Positions 1 to 10,741 are shown, counted from the first letter of the stretch. The stretch is DNA of 64,000 bases from CAYRJA01 sp964424455 (GCA_964424455.1 CAYRJA010000003.1:7122-71121), one strand, 5' to 3'. The notes: generated from the letters alone by a model not told the origin. Program-made: numbers and translations.

Positions 1-2178
1 CCATCAACAGGGAGTTCAGGAAATATTTTTTACGGAAACACTATTGGTGGCAGCGGTACCGATATGGCATGGTGGTCGTGGGCATTCTGGATTGATGGCA
101 ATTCCGATAATAATATTATCGGCGGTGTGTTACAGGGGCAAGGCAATAATCTATCGAACTCCACTACAGGTTACACTGCAAACAGCTATGGAAACTTGGT
201 TGTGGGAGTTAATGAAAAAGATGCGACCGGTAACCAGGTTCGTGGGAATAATATGGCTTGTGCTTACGGCTATGGAATCGTGCTGGCAGGAAGTGCCGGA
301 AGTAACGGGAATAATAATATTCAGCCACCGTTGATTGATTCGCAGATGGGTAATTTGCTGAACGGAACGGCGCCGCCCAACTCAACTGTAGATTTTTATA
401 CCGGCAGTCTGTGCAACGATGTTTACGGAGAATGTAAGAGTGAAACTTACCTGACGACTGTTACAACTGATGGATCAGGAAACTGGAATGCGGATTTGAG
501 CGGACTATCCCTCACCTGCTCTACCGATATTACTGCGGTAGCCACTACGGCTGCTGATGGAAGTTCCCCATTTGCTCATTGTTTTTCCTTCTGTCCTGTT
601 GTATCGGATTTTTGCGATGTTAACGGAAATGTTGCCATCTACTCTAATTACGATGGGGGAATTGTAGAAATAAATGTTGATCAGAATATTCCGAATCTGA
701 AAATCTGTGTCTGTACCTACGAACCGATACAGGTTACGATTGCAGGTCCGTATGTTTCCAATGTTACCCAAGTGGTTTACGCTGGTTTTAATTCCAATCA
801 GAATAACAACAACTGCGGACAAGGAAATTTCCCTACTTCTATTACAGGTGTTGACCCGGGTATTGTGACCATTAATCCGCCCAATACCCCTCCTGAGGTA
901 GGATACATTCCCGCACACGGTAATGGTACAGGATCAATATATGGGGGTGTGGTAGGTGCCTCCGGCTCTTGTGATACAATGACATTTGCCGGAGGTGGTA
1001 ATACACCGGACGAAATAGTTTACTATTTTCTAAGTGTAACAGGAGGCACTTTATTATTCCACCGGACTCAGTATGATTGTTGGATGGATGTCACAATTAA
1101 TCTTTCTGACGGCGGCAATTGCTGTATTCTTCCGGCAATCCTTCCGGGTGGATGTACCAAGCCATCAGCTGCTTCCGCTATCAGTGGACATTCTTCTGTT
1201 TGTACAGGAGAAACAACCGGATACTCCGTTCCTTCCATTCCCAATGCAACCGGATATATGTGGATACTACCTCAAGGAGCAACCATTACTGCCGGAAACA
1301 ACACAAATAATATCTCAGTAAACTTTTCTACAGCAGCTACAAGCGGCTATATCAGCGTGAAAGGCAGTAACGCCTGCGGAACCGGCGATTCCTCCTTATT
1401 AAATGTAACAGTGAATACGGCTCCTGAAGCGGGAACTGTTACAGCTTCGCGTGATACGATTTGTGCAGGTACGCCGGCAATACTTTCCGTTTCCGGAAAC
1501 TCAGACCCTGTATTATGGCAATCGTCTTTATCACAGAATAATTTTTTAACGATTGCAGGAGAAACAAATAGCTCATATACCGGTGTTCCGTCCCAAACTA
1601 CTTACTATCGTGCTTTCGCCAATAATGGAAACTGCGCGGATACTACAGCAATCTATGAGATTGTGGTGAAGCCTTCTCCTGCCGGTAGTTTCAGCTATAA
1701 TACTTCCGGATTGCAGGTGGCATTTAATTCATCCGGAAGTTCAGGTAATATCACCCTCTACGAATGGGATTTCGGTGATAACACACAGAAAAGCAATGAT
1801 GAAAATCCTGTTCACATTTACTCCATTGCTGATACTTTTCATGTTTGTCTCACTGTAGAGAACGGCTCAAATTGCTCCTTCACACTTTGCAGAGATATAA
1901 TCACAGAAGATCTTACCGGGACAGAAATACATTTTCAAAACAATGATTGTACGATTTTCCCCTCCGTCGTGAAAGATAAACTAAGTTTAAACTGCGCTTC
2001 ATCAGGGGAAAAATTCGTTGAAATCAAAAATATACTTGGACAAACGCTATTAGTCTATGCAATAGATACACATCATAAAACTAAAATAGATGTCAGTGGT
2101 TTATCCGCGGGAGTGTATTTAGCAGTAATAATAAAGTTCGGTAAAAGCACAATCGTCAGGAAGTTTGTGAAGGAATAG
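1..2178 (+). CDS. Large secreted T9SS surface protein, 5' end outside window
   Basis: The frame is open from the first base, so the start lies to the left; 725 residues are visible. The protein is rich in Asn, Thr and Ser. Residues about 1-110 carry repeated G-N-N-N type turns like those of beta-helix proteins. About 385-560 looks like Ig/PKD-like sandwiches with paired Cys. About 560-635 is a PKD domain with YEWDFGDNT. The last 80 residues (IFPSVVKDKLSLNC, later SGLSAGVYL) form a type A Por-secretion C-terminal sorting domain. Such domains direct export through the type IX secretion system and attachment to the cell surface. The ligand or substrate cannot be told. The next gene converges on it 53 bp away. 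Confidence 0.85.
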   Translation, partial: PSTGSSGNIFYGNTIGGSGTDMAWWSWAFWIDGNSDNNIIGGVLQGQGNNLSNSTTGYTANSYGNLVVGVNEKDATGNQVRGNNMACAYGYGIVLAGSAGSNGNNNIQPPLIDSQMGNLLNGTAPPNSTVDFYTGSLCNDVYGECKSETYLTTVTTDGSGNWNADLSGLSLTCSTDITAVATTAADGSSPFAHCFSFCPVVSDFCDVNGNVAIYSNYDGGIVEINVDQNIPNLKICVCTYEPIQVTIAGPYVSNVTQVVYAGFNSNQNNNNCGQGNFPTSITGVDPGIVTINPPNTPPEVGYIPAHGNGTGSIYGGVVGASGSCDTMTFAGGGNTPDEIVYYFLSVTGGTLLFHRTQYDCWMDVTINLSDGGNCCILPAILPGGCTKPSAASAISGHSSVCTGETTGYSVPSIPNATGYMWILPQGATITAGNNTNNISVNFSTAATSGYISVKGSNACGTGDSSLLNVTVNTAPEAGTVTASRDTICAGTPAILSVSGNSDPVLWQSSLSQNNFLTIAGETNSSYTGVPSQTTYYRAFANNGNCADTTAIYEIVVKPSPAGSFSYNTSGLQVAFNSSGSSGNITLYEWDFGDNTQKSNDENPVHIYSIADTFHVCLTVENGSNCSFTLCRDIITEDLTGTEIHFQNNDCTIFPSVVKDKLSLNCASSGEKFVEIKNILGQTLLVYAIDTHHKTKIDVSGLSAGVYLAVIIKFGKSTIVRKFVKE

Positions 2179-2231
2179 CTTTATTATTCTGTTGTGCATT
2201 TAATCTGATGAATGCTTCCAATAAATCCTTG

Positions 2232-5200
2232 TTACTTAATAAGAGTAATAGTTCCTTTTCTAATCTGTTGCGTGTCGTCCTGAAAGTTGGCTATAATATA
2301 GTAGGCATACGCTCCGGCTTGTTCCAGTTGGTTATTGAATCTGCCGTCCCATCGCTTATTCATATTATCAGATTCAAAAATTCTTTCTCCCCACCGGTTG
2401 TAAATAGCGATATAAATATCCTTGAGGTTAGTTCCATAAAAATTAAAGTCGTCATTTATTCCGTCATTGTTCGGCGAGAATGCATTGGGAATATAGAGTG
2501 CATTTTCTTTTGACATTATTTCTACCACTCCTTCCTGAGTGCATCCTCCTGCATCTGTTACAATTACAGAATATGTTCCTATTGCCAGATTGTTTGCCAT
2601 CTGGGAATTCTGCACTGGGTCTGTACTCCATAGAAAGGAAAAGGGAGCTTTTCCTCCTTCAACATTTACAGCCGCTGTTCCGTCGCTTGCGCCGTAAGTA
2701 ACCCCTGTAATTTCAAAGTTAAGAGCTAAGGGACCCGGTTCAGCTATGATTGCACCGGTATCCGCAGTACAGCCATAGTTATCTGTTACAGTGATGAGAT
2801 AAACTCCGGGACTGAGATTATTAGCCGATGCAGTAGTTTGTACCGGATCCGTATCCCATTCATAAGTATAGGGCTGTGTGCCTGAAGAAACGATTGCAGT
2901 TACGGAACCATTGTCTGCACCAAAGCAGGTAATGTCATTTTGTGTTACAGTCAGAACCGGAAGCTGATGAACACTTACCATAACTGTATCATAATTTTTA
3001 CAGCCGATACTGTTGGATGCCGTAATAATATAATCTGAAACTTTCGCCGGTGTAACGGTGACCGTTTGGTTAGATGAAATAATAGCGCCTGATTCCGACC
3101 AGGAATAAGCGGTTGCATTAATACCAGTTGCGATGAGTGTGGCGCTTTGTCCTTCGCAAACAGCCGTATCATTTCCTGCGTTGACTGTCGGCTTGGGCTG
3201 AACTGTTACAGTCTTGTTTCCGTTCGCCTGACCACATTGATTCAATGCGGTTACACTGATGTTTATATTTCCTGTTGAATCAAATATCAATGTATATTCA
3301 TTGTTAGACTTGTCTAATTCAACTGCTTTATTACTCTTTGATTTCCATGAATTATCCCAATCGTAATAGGTCTTATCTATGAACGGTACTTTAAATTTAA
3401 CGGTATCTCCCTGGCATACCGGCGATGGTCCTGTAATAGTCGTTTGAGGCGTTGTCAGTATATTCACCCAAACGGTATCGGACCATGGACTAAAACAGCC
3501 ATTATTATTTTCCCGTGCATTAAAGGGATATTTGCCCGGCTTGAAACTTTTTGGAAAAGTTATCAGAATATCAGGATCGTACCAATCTAATGGATCTCCG
3601 AAATTCAAAATCGGTGATTGCCACTGATAAGCGCTGTTAAAATTAAATGGCCAGATATAAAAGTCGGCTACATCGCCTGCGCATATTACAGAATCCTCAA
3701 TTCCTACAACCGGAGGCGGAGCAATTTTTCCGATAGTTAAGTGTACTAATGTTCCCAGCGTATCTCCCGGGTTACTCGAATTTGTTGCTATTAAACGCAT
3801 GTAATAAGTGCCGGTTCCCGGATAAGGAAGAACCTTGAGCAAATCAGGATAATTAGGAACAGAGATGGTAAGACTTCCATTGGAAGTGGCAGTTACTTTT
3901 CCAAATACTCCGGTATTAATAATTGCATAGGTCTTTGAATTGATTACCTGAATTTTAAACTCGTTACCCGCAGCGTAAGTTGATTTATTCCCAAGATTAT
4001 TAATTGTAACAGTGATGGTGGTATCGGCGCCGCTTGTATCAGTAATACACAACTGAACATCTTCCATGTCATTGGTTTCCATGTCGCAGCGTTTAATACA
4101 GAAAGGACCAAAGTAATCTGCAGGAGCAGAAGAAGTTGCCACGGGATTAGTTGAAATTACCCGTATATAATATCCGCAGCCGGCAGGTACTACAGGAACT
4201 TTACCGCTTACCGTTCCAGGAGGAGAACCTAAATTAGGATCATAAGTGTTGGCATCCGGTGATGTTCCGATAATGCTGGGTGTGGTAAAATTTCCATTGG
4301 CATCGGATAGCTGTGCGATATACTTATTACTGGAAAGATACGCTCCGGTAGAAAAAAACGGAACCTCAATAACACTGTTTACACAAACTGTATCCGGTCC
4401 TTTTGTAACAACCGGTTGTAAAGTTTTAATGGTGTTAGGACATTTCTTCACCTCAAAACAAATACTCGCACTTCCTGTAATCTGCGGAGGGGGAGACATC
4501 CGGCTCATTCTGATTTTATAACAAGTTCCCGGAGTCAGACTGCTGGGAACACCTGCCATCTGGAATGAATTGGTTTGTCCTGTTCCGATATAAAAAATGT
4601 ACGGAAGCATATTACCGCTAAAATTCCCTGAAGCATTAGATATTTCCATTTGATAATTTCCGGCACACAACGGTCGGGATAATTGAATGCTAACGGATAT
4701 ATTATCTCCCTGACAAACGGGACTGGGAGCCACGCTTGAAATATTAATCTGAACCGGATTATTAACATTGTCATAAGTGCCAACGACAAAAATATCGTCC
4801 ACACCAAACGAAATTTTATTTGCTCCTCCGGCGCCTGAATTTGTCCATCTCCATCCAAATCTCAGGTCATTCTGATTTTCAAATGCAGGATCTGTAACAT
4901 CTTCGTACCTCCAAAGATTAGATCCATTATACTGCGGCTTACCTATCTGTGTCCATGAAGTTCCTCCGTTAATACTGTAATACAATCTTCCATAATCTGT
5001 TGGCGAACCTTCGCCTATCCAGAAAAAGGCAAGGTGAATATTAATTAATCCCACAGTACAGAAACTGGTTCCCATCTGCGCAAAATTGTCAGATGCATTA
5101 GAGGTATTGTAGTTTGCATTGGAAGTGCCCGGCGCTGAATTGGCATCATGAATGTGTAAATAATTACTGGTAGGAGCCTGAGATATTGTACCACCGGCTA

Positions 5201-5429
5201 CCTGATTCTGATCAGGAGTATTAGGATAAATTCCGTTACCGTTGTACTGATTATTTACAATCCATTTATTATTTCCTGTGTTGGATGCCGGTCCGCCCGA
5301 ATTCAGAACGAATGAATTAGATGGACTATTAAAATCTTCCTGATATAGCTGAATGGTAATCTGTGCTGAAGTATATTTAAAGCATAGAAGAGTGATAAAG
5401 ATACCTGTTAGGCGTATAAATGACTTCAT
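2232..5429 (-). CDS. Large secreted protein with SprB repeats and CHU_C C-terminus
   Basis: This is a 1065-residue protein with an N-terminal signal peptide (hydrophobic core FITLLCF, cleavage likely after TSA). Residues about 25-220 form a MAM- or jelly-roll-like domain (SINGGTSWTQIG, later FGWRW and FGVDDIFVV) that is also seen in the protein at 28217. Several Ig/PKD-like modules follow. Two SprB repeats lie at about 825-960 (motifs ITCFGADNGSVT, GVYLITVTDNYGC and GTYSVIVTDAGGC). A gliding-motility-type C-terminal domain (IPNAFSPNNDGINDDF, then YNRWGE) ends the protein. Known CHU_C/type B domains mark T9SS cargo. A role as a cell-surface adhesin is inference. It is transcribed divergently from porZ across about 150 bp. 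Confidence 0.88.
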   Translation of the reverse strand: MKSFIRLTGIFITLLCFKYTSAQITIQLYQEDFNSPSNSFVLNSGGPASNTGNNKWIVNNQYNGNGIYPNTPDQNQVAGGTISQAPTSNYLHIHDANSAPGTSNANYNTSNASDNFAQMGTSFCTVGLINIHLAFFWIGEGSPTDYGRLYYSINGGTSWTQIGKPQYNGSNLWRYEDVTDPAFENQNDLRFGWRWTNSGAGGANKISFGVDDIFVVGTYDNVNNPVQINISSVAPSPVCQGDNISVSIQLSRPLCAGNYQMEISNASGNFSGNMLPYIFYIGTGQTNSFQMAGVPSSLTPGTCYKIRMSRMSPPPQITGSASICFEVKKCPNTIKTLQPVVTKGPDTVCVNSVIEVPFFSTGAYLSSNKYIAQLSDANGNFTTPSIIGTSPDANTYDPNLGSPPGTVSGKVPVVPAGCGYYIRVISTNPVATSSAPADYFGPFCIKRCDMETNDMEDVQLCITDTSGADTTITVTINNLGNKSTYAAGNEFKIQVINSKTYAIINTGVFGKVTATSNGSLTISVPNYPDLLKVLPYPGTGTYYMRLIATNSSNPGDTLGTLVHLTIGKIAPPPVVGIEDSVICAGDVADFYIWPFNFNSAYQWQSPILNFGDPLDWYDPDILITFPKSFKPGKYPFNARENNNGCFSPWSDTVWVNILTTPQTTITGPSPVCQGDTVKFKVPFIDKTYYDWDNSWKSKSNKAVELDKSNNEYTLIFDSTGNINISVTALNQCGQANGNKTVTVQPKPTVNAGNDTAVCEGQSATLIATGINATAYSWSESGAIISSNQTVTVTPAKVSDYIITASNSIGCKNYDTVMVSVHQLPVLTVTQNDITCFGADNGSVTAIVSSGTQPYTYEWDTDPVQTTASANNLSPGVYLITVTDNYGCTADTGAIIAEPGPLALNFEITGVTYGASDGTAAVNVEGGKAPFSFLWSTDPVQNSQMANNLAIGTYSVIVTDAGGCTQEGVVEIMSKENALYIPNAFSPNNDGINDDFNFYGTNLKDIYIAIYNRWGERIFESDNMNKRWDGRFNNQLEQAGAYAYYIIANFQDDTQQIRKGTITLIK

Positions 5430-5580
5430 GTAAGATTAAAAGAAGGGAGAAAAGTAGGTATTAATTAATGTATGACAAAATATAATCTGTCATCGCTGCT
5501 TTTAGAAAAACATTGATACATACAAAACAACACCTAATTATCATTTTTTTCCACTAAGTGATAATGCTTAATTTTAGCGG

Positions 5581-7875
5581 GTGAAATTTTATTTTCTTGT
5601 TTATTTATTGCTTGCGTATGCATCTGTAACAGCTCAGCAATTGCCTATTGGAGGATGGAAAGAATATTTATCCTACGGAAGTGCAGTTGCTGTAACATCT
5701 TCCAATAATAAAGTTTATTGCGCCACCACTCTCGGTTTGTATTCGGTAAGTCGCGAGAATGGTTCTTACGAGCGTTACAGTAAAATTACAGGACTGTCAG
5801 ACATCGGATACAGCACTATCGCTTTTGACAAAAAGCATCAGCTTCTTTTTATAGCTTATTCAAACAGTAACATTGATATAATGACTGCTGACAGTATCAT
5901 TAATATTCCTGACATCAAATTGAAAAATATTATCGGTGACAGAAATATTTATGACATCTTTTTCGATGGTGACTATGCGTATCTCTCCTGCGGCTTCGGT
6001 ATAGTAGTGATTAATCTGCTGAAGAATGAAATAAGCGATACTTATATCATTGGCGCTAATGGCAACAGTATCAGAGTAAACCAAATCTGTGCAGATGAAA
6101 ATAATTTTTATGCTGCAACAACAAGCGGCGTTTTATCTGCCAGCAAGAAAAGCTCTAATCTTGCTTACTATGCAAACTGGACAAATATTTCAGGCGCTGA
6201 CGGACTTTCTGCCGGTGAAGCAAAAAGAATTCTTTTCACTGACGGAAAATTTTACTGCTCTGTAAAAGATACGCTCTTTGAAAAAAACGGCTCTGCATGG
6301 AATAAGATTTTTTACCATAAGGATTGGATAATAAACTCTATTAACAAAGGCAGAGATGGAATTATTCTTTGTCAGAACAATTCAGGAATTACAGATGCAA
6401 AGCTTACGCTTATTTCAAAAACAGGAGAAGTTGATTCTGTCCGTCACAGCTATTTTATCAAAAATCCCCTCTCCGTTCATCAGGATGATAATGGTACATT
6501 CTGGATTGCTGATTTTTATACCGGACTGATTTTTCTCGATAGCAAAAGCACTTTCTCATTAGTACCCAACGGGCCCGGAACTCCAAAGGTGAGTGACATT
6601 GCTATTTACAATCACACTGTATATGTAGCACCTGGCGGCGTGAGCGACTGGGGGTATTTATACAATCGCGATGGTTTTTTTGTGCGCGAAAATGATAACT
6701 GGTTTACCTTTAATCAGTATGCTGATCCTAAGATGGATTCTATCCTTGATATTTTTATTGTAACAGCTAATCCCAAAAACGGAAATGCTTGTTTTGGTTC
6801 TTATGGCGGCGGATTAGTGGAATACAATCCCTTTGGCATCTTTAACCTGTATAAGCAAAACAGTAGTTTACAACCGCCACAAGGTGACCCGAACTCTTAT
6901 CGTGTGTCAGGGATTGCTTTTGATAACGATGCAAATATGTGGGTATCCAACTTTACTGCACCCAAACCGATTTCTTTAAGAACTGCCGATGGGAAATGGT
7001 ATGCGTTCCAACCGACAGTTGAAAATGCAGGAGGTATGTTGGCTCAGGTGATTGTTGACAATAACAACTACAAGTGGTTTGTACTTGCCCGCGGCAACGG
7101 AATATTAGTATATGACAGCGGCAATGATGTTGCTTCTTCTGCCGACGACCGTTACAAAAAATTAGGAATGGGAATAGGCAAAGGCGGACTGCCCAATCTG
7201 TTTGTTAATTGTCTTGCAGCAGATAAAGACGGACAAATCTGGGTAGGCACCGATCAGGGAATCGCAGTTTACTATTGTCCTTCAGAAATTTTCACCTCTT
7301 CGGGTTGTGATGCCCAGCAGATTTTGGTGAAAGAAGATCAGTACTATAATTATTTACTGGTGAATGAGGTGATTCATGATATAGAAGTGGATGGAGCCAA
7401 CCGTAAATGGATTTCAACTGACAACGGAATATTTCTGATGTCGGCAGATGGAATGGAACAAATTTATCACTTCACCGAAGCGAACAGTCCGTTGTTTTCA
7501 AATTACACTACTTCGATTGCACTGGATGATAAATCAGGAGAAGTTTTTATCGGAACAGAAAAAGGAATACAGGTTTTTCGCTCTGAAGCAATGAATGAAG
7601 AAATTTCTACCTGCAAACCTTTTGTGTATCCTAATCCTGTTCGTGAAGATTACAACGGAGTGATTGCCATAAAAGGATTAGTCAGCGATTCGGAGGTGAA
7701 GATTACGGATATAGCCGGCAACTTAGTCTATCAGACCAAAGCGCTCGGCACACAGGCAATATGGAACGGGAAAACACTGACTGGCGAAAGAGCAGCTACG
7801 GGAGTTTATCTCGTTTTTGCTGAAAGTCCCGACGGAACGCAGTCATGTAAAACCAAATTAGTGTTGATTAATTAA
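5581..7875 (+). CDS. porZ: PorZ-like type IX secretion beta-propeller protein
   Basis: A 764-residue protein starting at GTG, with a signal peptide (FLVYLLLAYASVTAQ). Residues about 20-680 are two-component-regulator-type beta-propeller blades (GGWKEYLSYG near the N-terminus; later IWVGTDQGIAVY and KWISTDNGIF). The last 85 residues (FVYPNPVREDY to TGVYLVFAESPDG) resemble a T9SS type A sorting domain. PorZ is known as a surface subunit of the T9SS attachment complex with PorU, PorV and PorQ. Length, propeller order and the position just before recO fit PorZ of Bacteroidota. A TAATTTTA box about 4 bp upstream of GTG could be a weak promoter. Another propeller sensor is the main alternative. Confidence 0.8.
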   Translation: MKFYFLVYLLLAYASVTAQQLPIGGWKEYLSYGSAVAVTSSNNKVYCATTLGLYSVSRENGSYERYSKITGLSDIGYSTIAFDKKHQLLFIAYSNSNIDIMTADSIINIPDIKLKNIIGDRNIYDIFFDGDYAYLSCGFGIVVINLLKNEISDTYIIGANGNSIRVNQICADENNFYAATTSGVLSASKKSSNLAYYANWTNISGADGLSAGEAKRILFTDGKFYCSVKDTLFEKNGSAWNKIFYHKDWIINSINKGRDGIILCQNNSGITDAKLTLISKTGEVDSVRHSYFIKNPLSVHQDDNGTFWIADFYTGLIFLDSKSTFSLVPNGPGTPKVSDIAIYNHTVYVAPGGVSDWGYLYNRDGFFVRENDNWFTFNQYADPKMDSILDIFIVTANPKNGNACFGSYGGGLVEYNPFGIFNLYKQNSSLQPPQGDPNSYRVSGIAFDNDANMWVSNFTAPKPISLRTADGKWYAFQPTVENAGGMLAQVIVDNNNYKWFVLARGNGILVYDSGNDVASSADDRYKKLGMGIGKGGLPNLFVNCLAADKDGQIWVGTDQGIAVYYCPSEIFTSSGCDAQQILVKEDQYYNYLLVNEVIHDIEVDGANRKWISTDNGIFLMSADGMEQIYHFTEANSPLFSNYTTSIALDDKSGEVFIGTEKGIQVFRSEAMNEEISTCKPFVYPNPVREDYNGVIAIKGLVSDSEVKITDIAGNLVYQTKALGTQAIWNGKTLTGERAATGVYLVFAESPDGTQSCKTKLVLIN

Positions 7876-7878
7876 GGT

Positions 7879-8607
7879 ATGTTACAGCATACGCGCGGCA
7901 TTGTATTCAGGTCGGTTAAGTACGGCGAAACAAGTCTGATAAGTAAAGTTTATACCGAACAATTCGGTATTCAGTCTTATATCATAAAGGGCGCCCGTTC
8001 AGGTAAATCGAAAACAAAGGCAGCGCTGTTACAGCCGCTGTCGTTGTTGGATATGCAGGTTTATCACCGCGAGAATAAAAATATAAATCATCTGAAAGAG
8101 ATAAACCCTGCTGTCATTTTTACTTCCATTCCGTTTGATGTGCTGAAAAGTTCTGTTGGGATTTTTATTATTGAAATTCTGTTACAGACCATAAAGGAAG
8201 AAGAAAAAAATCCGACACTCTTCAACTTTTTATTTGACACAATAAAAGAGTTGGATAACCAAAAAGATTCGGTTAAAGATTTTCATTTATTGTTTCTGAT
8301 TCGCCTTTCAAAATTGCTTGGCTTTTTTCCATCGGGGAGTTTTTCAGACCGCAATAATTATTTCGATTTACAGGAAGGCATTTTTACTTCATCTCCTCCG
8401 CCTCACCCTTTATTCCTTTCCGGTGATTCCGCTCTTGTATTTTCTGAACTGATTCAATCTGCTGTAACAGGAAAGAAAAATTCAAACCTCAGTGGTGTAA
8501 AAAGAAAAGAACTGTTAAACAATTTGCTAACCTATTACAGTCTGCATATTTCAAATTTTAAAAACATCCGTACGGTAAGAGTATTGGAAGAGGTGCTGGC
8601 GGGGTAA
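7879..8607 (+). CDS. recO: DNA repair protein RecO
   Basis: 242 residues, the usual length for RecO. The N-terminal 80 residues have the OB-fold pattern (TRGIVFRSVKYGETSLISKVYT, here split: TRGIVFRSVKYGE then SLISKVYT). A helical C-terminal part follows (LSKLLGFFPSG). RecO loads RecA on SSB-coated DNA together with RecR in gap repair and transformation. It starts 3 bp after the porZ stop, so the two are probably cotranscribed. Its start codon lies inside an iterated TGTTACA word (ATG TTA CAG), and three CTGTWACAG palindromes occur in the gene. It is the last core gene before the accessory block. Confidence 0.93.
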   Translation: MLQHTRGIVFRSVKYGETSLISKVYTEQFGIQSYIIKGARSGKSKTKAALLQPLSLLDMQVYHRENKNINHLKEINPAVIFTSIPFDVLKSSVGIFIIEILLQTIKEEEKNPTLFNFLFDTIKELDNQKDSVKDFHLLFLIRLSKLLGFFPSGSFSDRNNYFDLQEGIFTSSPPPHPLFLSGDSALVFSELIQSAVTGKKNSNLSGVKRKELLNNLLTYYSLHISNFKNIRTVRVLEEVLAG

Positions 8608-8901
8608 ACCGGTGTGGTGCAAGTATTGGTAAGAGTAGAAATGCAAAAGCAAAAAACTGAAAGGGTAATTATTGATAACCGCAGTGCATAAATACGTATG
8701 AGCAATTGAAACTACACAAAATACGATACGATTTATAATCTATGTTTCTTGCTTAATACAAATCATTGCCAATGGATTGATTAGGTATTAAAGTGTTTTT
8801 GACAGTTTGAAGAGTTGCGTATATTTACGAGTTACCTGCAACCCGTGACGACCGTGCTAACTTAAAACTGACGACAAGAAACGAACAACTAAAATCAAAA
8901 T
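8608..8901. other. Intergenic left border of accessory block
   Basis: This 294-bp non-coding stretch is where the core gene content stops. A possible promoter for the AIPR gene is TTGACAG near 8798 with TATATTTA near 8819. The last 60 bases contain short GAC/GACG words and no ORF. I see no terminal inverted repeat, integrase or tRNA that would mark an insertion site. No TGTWACA word occurs here. Confidence 0.5.
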
Positions 8902-10659
8902 ATGAATCTTAGAAAATTTGAACCAGACGACTTTTCATCCTTTCAAGGAGAGATTGAGAAATCAAAAAATCTAGTTGAGAGAACTTTAAACCTGACTTGG
9001 TTTTATGTTCAAGCAAGATTCAGAATTCCAGAAAAGGAATTTAAAACTTATTACAGCGTTGACGGCTCAAATGACGGTGGTATTGATTGCTTCTTTCAAG
9101 AGGGCAACACTTTTTATTTGATACAATCTAAGTATCACGAGCGTTCACAACGAGAGAGTTTGAATAGTATTACACATGAGTTGCAAAAAATTGAAAAGAC
9201 ATTGATTGGAGAAAACTCCAATCATTACGCTGCTGACTTTGTAAATGCTTTAAGACGGGCATTGGACAACCCGAACTCATACCTTGAAATTATTTGGCTG
9301 TCAACAAATGAAGTGAGTGAGAATATTAGAAAGGATTCACAGAATTTTTTGAACGGCATTTTAGGGGATCGTAATTGGCAGGTTAACGCAGACATCAACT
9401 TCATTGACAGATACGCTTTAGAAAGTGTAATCTATGATATTAAACATGGCTATGTTCCTCATACAGGAAAAAAGGAAATTACTTACGAGCCAGGAGAATG
9501 TATGACGATTGATAAAGACAGAAGCAACATTGAGTCTATCGTAATAAATGCAAAGGCAATTGAAGTTATAAGATGGTTTGAGAGTTCAAGAGATATTGAA
9601 AAGTACCTTCAAAAAAATGTTCGTGAATCAATCGGAGAAAATGCAATCAATAAAAAAATCAGAGAGAGTTTTAAGACAGACCCAAACTTGTTTTGGTATA
9701 AGCACAATGGAATAATAATTTTTGCTGATTGGTTAGAAGTAAATCCAAATAACAGAAAGGTTACTATCAGAAATCCTCAAATTGTAAATGGTGCACAGAC
9801 AATTTCTCAACTTTACAAAGCGTATGACGAAAACAGAACTGAAAATAATCCAGCTAAAGTTTTAGTAAGAGTTTATCGTTTGCCATATGAAGATTCCGAA
9901 ACTTACAAGAGAAGCATTGACATCATTTCTGCACTTAATTCTCAAAACAAAATCAAAGCGTCTGACTTGCATTCAACTGACCCAAGACAGGTAATGATTG
10001 AGAACCGAATTAATGAATTAGCACAGCGATATAAATACCATAGGAAAAGAACAGAGGGCAGTAAAATGTCAAGCCCATTCAATATTAAAATGACTGAATT
10101 AGCTCTTTGCTTTTATGTTTCAGAGTATAAAAAACCTGACGAAGGTGTTGCAGGAGGAATTGAATCTTTTTTTGAGGAAGACAAAAGATATTCAGAAGCA
10201 TTTCCAGAAACTCAAATTAAAAAACCAATCACAAACAAAGTTGACCACATTGTTTTCAAGTATATTGACAGTTGGAGATTATACTACTTCATTGACAGAA
10301 AATTTTCTTATGAGATTACACAAAAGCAGGGCGAGTTGTGGGCTTTTATTTATTGGTATGTTCTTGTTGACAGTTACAACCAATTACAAGATTGGAAAGA
10401 GAAAGTATTTGACGGAACTTGGAGAGAGTGGATTGATTTTACTTCAAGCAATTATTTTGAGAATGGAATGATTAAATACTTGAAGCCAAGATACAAAGTT
10501 TATTTTGACATGCTGCCAAAAGCAGAATCAGACCCGAGAAACTTCTACAAAAGCACAACAGGAAGAAATAAATTTCTAAAGAATAGTGGTAGCTTCAATC
10601 AGTTCAAAAGTGCGATGAACAAGGTGTATCAGCAGTTCAAGAAATACAATGACGAATGA
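8902..10659 (+). CDS. AIPR-family abortive infection / phage resistance nuclease
   Basis: 585 residues. Residues about 55-80 carry a PD-(D/E)XK-type nuclease core: D62 in NDGGID, then QSK at 75-77 after a short hairpin (FYLIQSKY). About 225-420 is the AIPR domain, with WYKHNGIIIFAD, RNPQIVNGAQT near 290-300 and ALNSQNKIKASDL near 344. The family is known from abortive-infection systems and is thought to cleave nucleic acid. It stands alone here, with no toxin-antitoxin or methylase partner. It is A-rich and has no TGTWACA word over 1758 bp, unlike most core genes of similar size. The family call is firm; defence in this host is inferred. Confidence 0.88.
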   Translation: MNLRKFEPDDFSSFQGEIEKSKNLVERTLNLTWFYVQARFRIPEKEFKTYYSVDGSNDGGIDCFFQEGNTFYLIQSKYHERSQRESLNSITHELQKIEKTLIGENSNHYAADFVNALRRALDNPNSYLEIIWLSTNEVSENIRKDSQNFLNGILGDRNWQVNADINFIDRYALESVIYDIKHGYVPHTGKKEITYEPGECMTIDKDRSNIESIVINAKAIEVIRWFESSRDIEKYLQKNVRESIGENAINKKIRESFKTDPNLFWYKHNGIIIFADWLEVNPNNRKVTIRNPQIVNGAQTISQLYKAYDENRTENNPAKVLVRVYRLPYEDSETYKRSIDIISALNSQNKIKASDLHSTDPRQVMIENRINELAQRYKYHRKRTEGSKMSSPFNIKMTELALCFYVSEYKKPDEGVAGGIESFFEEDKRYSEAFPETQIKKPITNKVDHIVFKYIDSWRLYYFIDRKFSYEITQKQGELWAFIYWYVLVDSYNQLQDWKEKVFDGTWREWIDFTSSNYFENGMIKYLKPRYKVYFDMLPKAESDPRNFYKSTTGRNKFLKNSGSFNQFKSAMNKVYQQFKKYNDE

Positions 10660-10741
10660 CAGTGATACAGGTGCAAACTTCTTATAAAGCTTTGTGCAGA
10701 AATCTAACTGACCTTCTTCGGACAGACAATCGGGCAGCAGG

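Noticed and set aside
505..918. 137-residue ORF on the minus strand
   Set aside because: Lies opposite the large T9SS protein gene and has no recognisable product.
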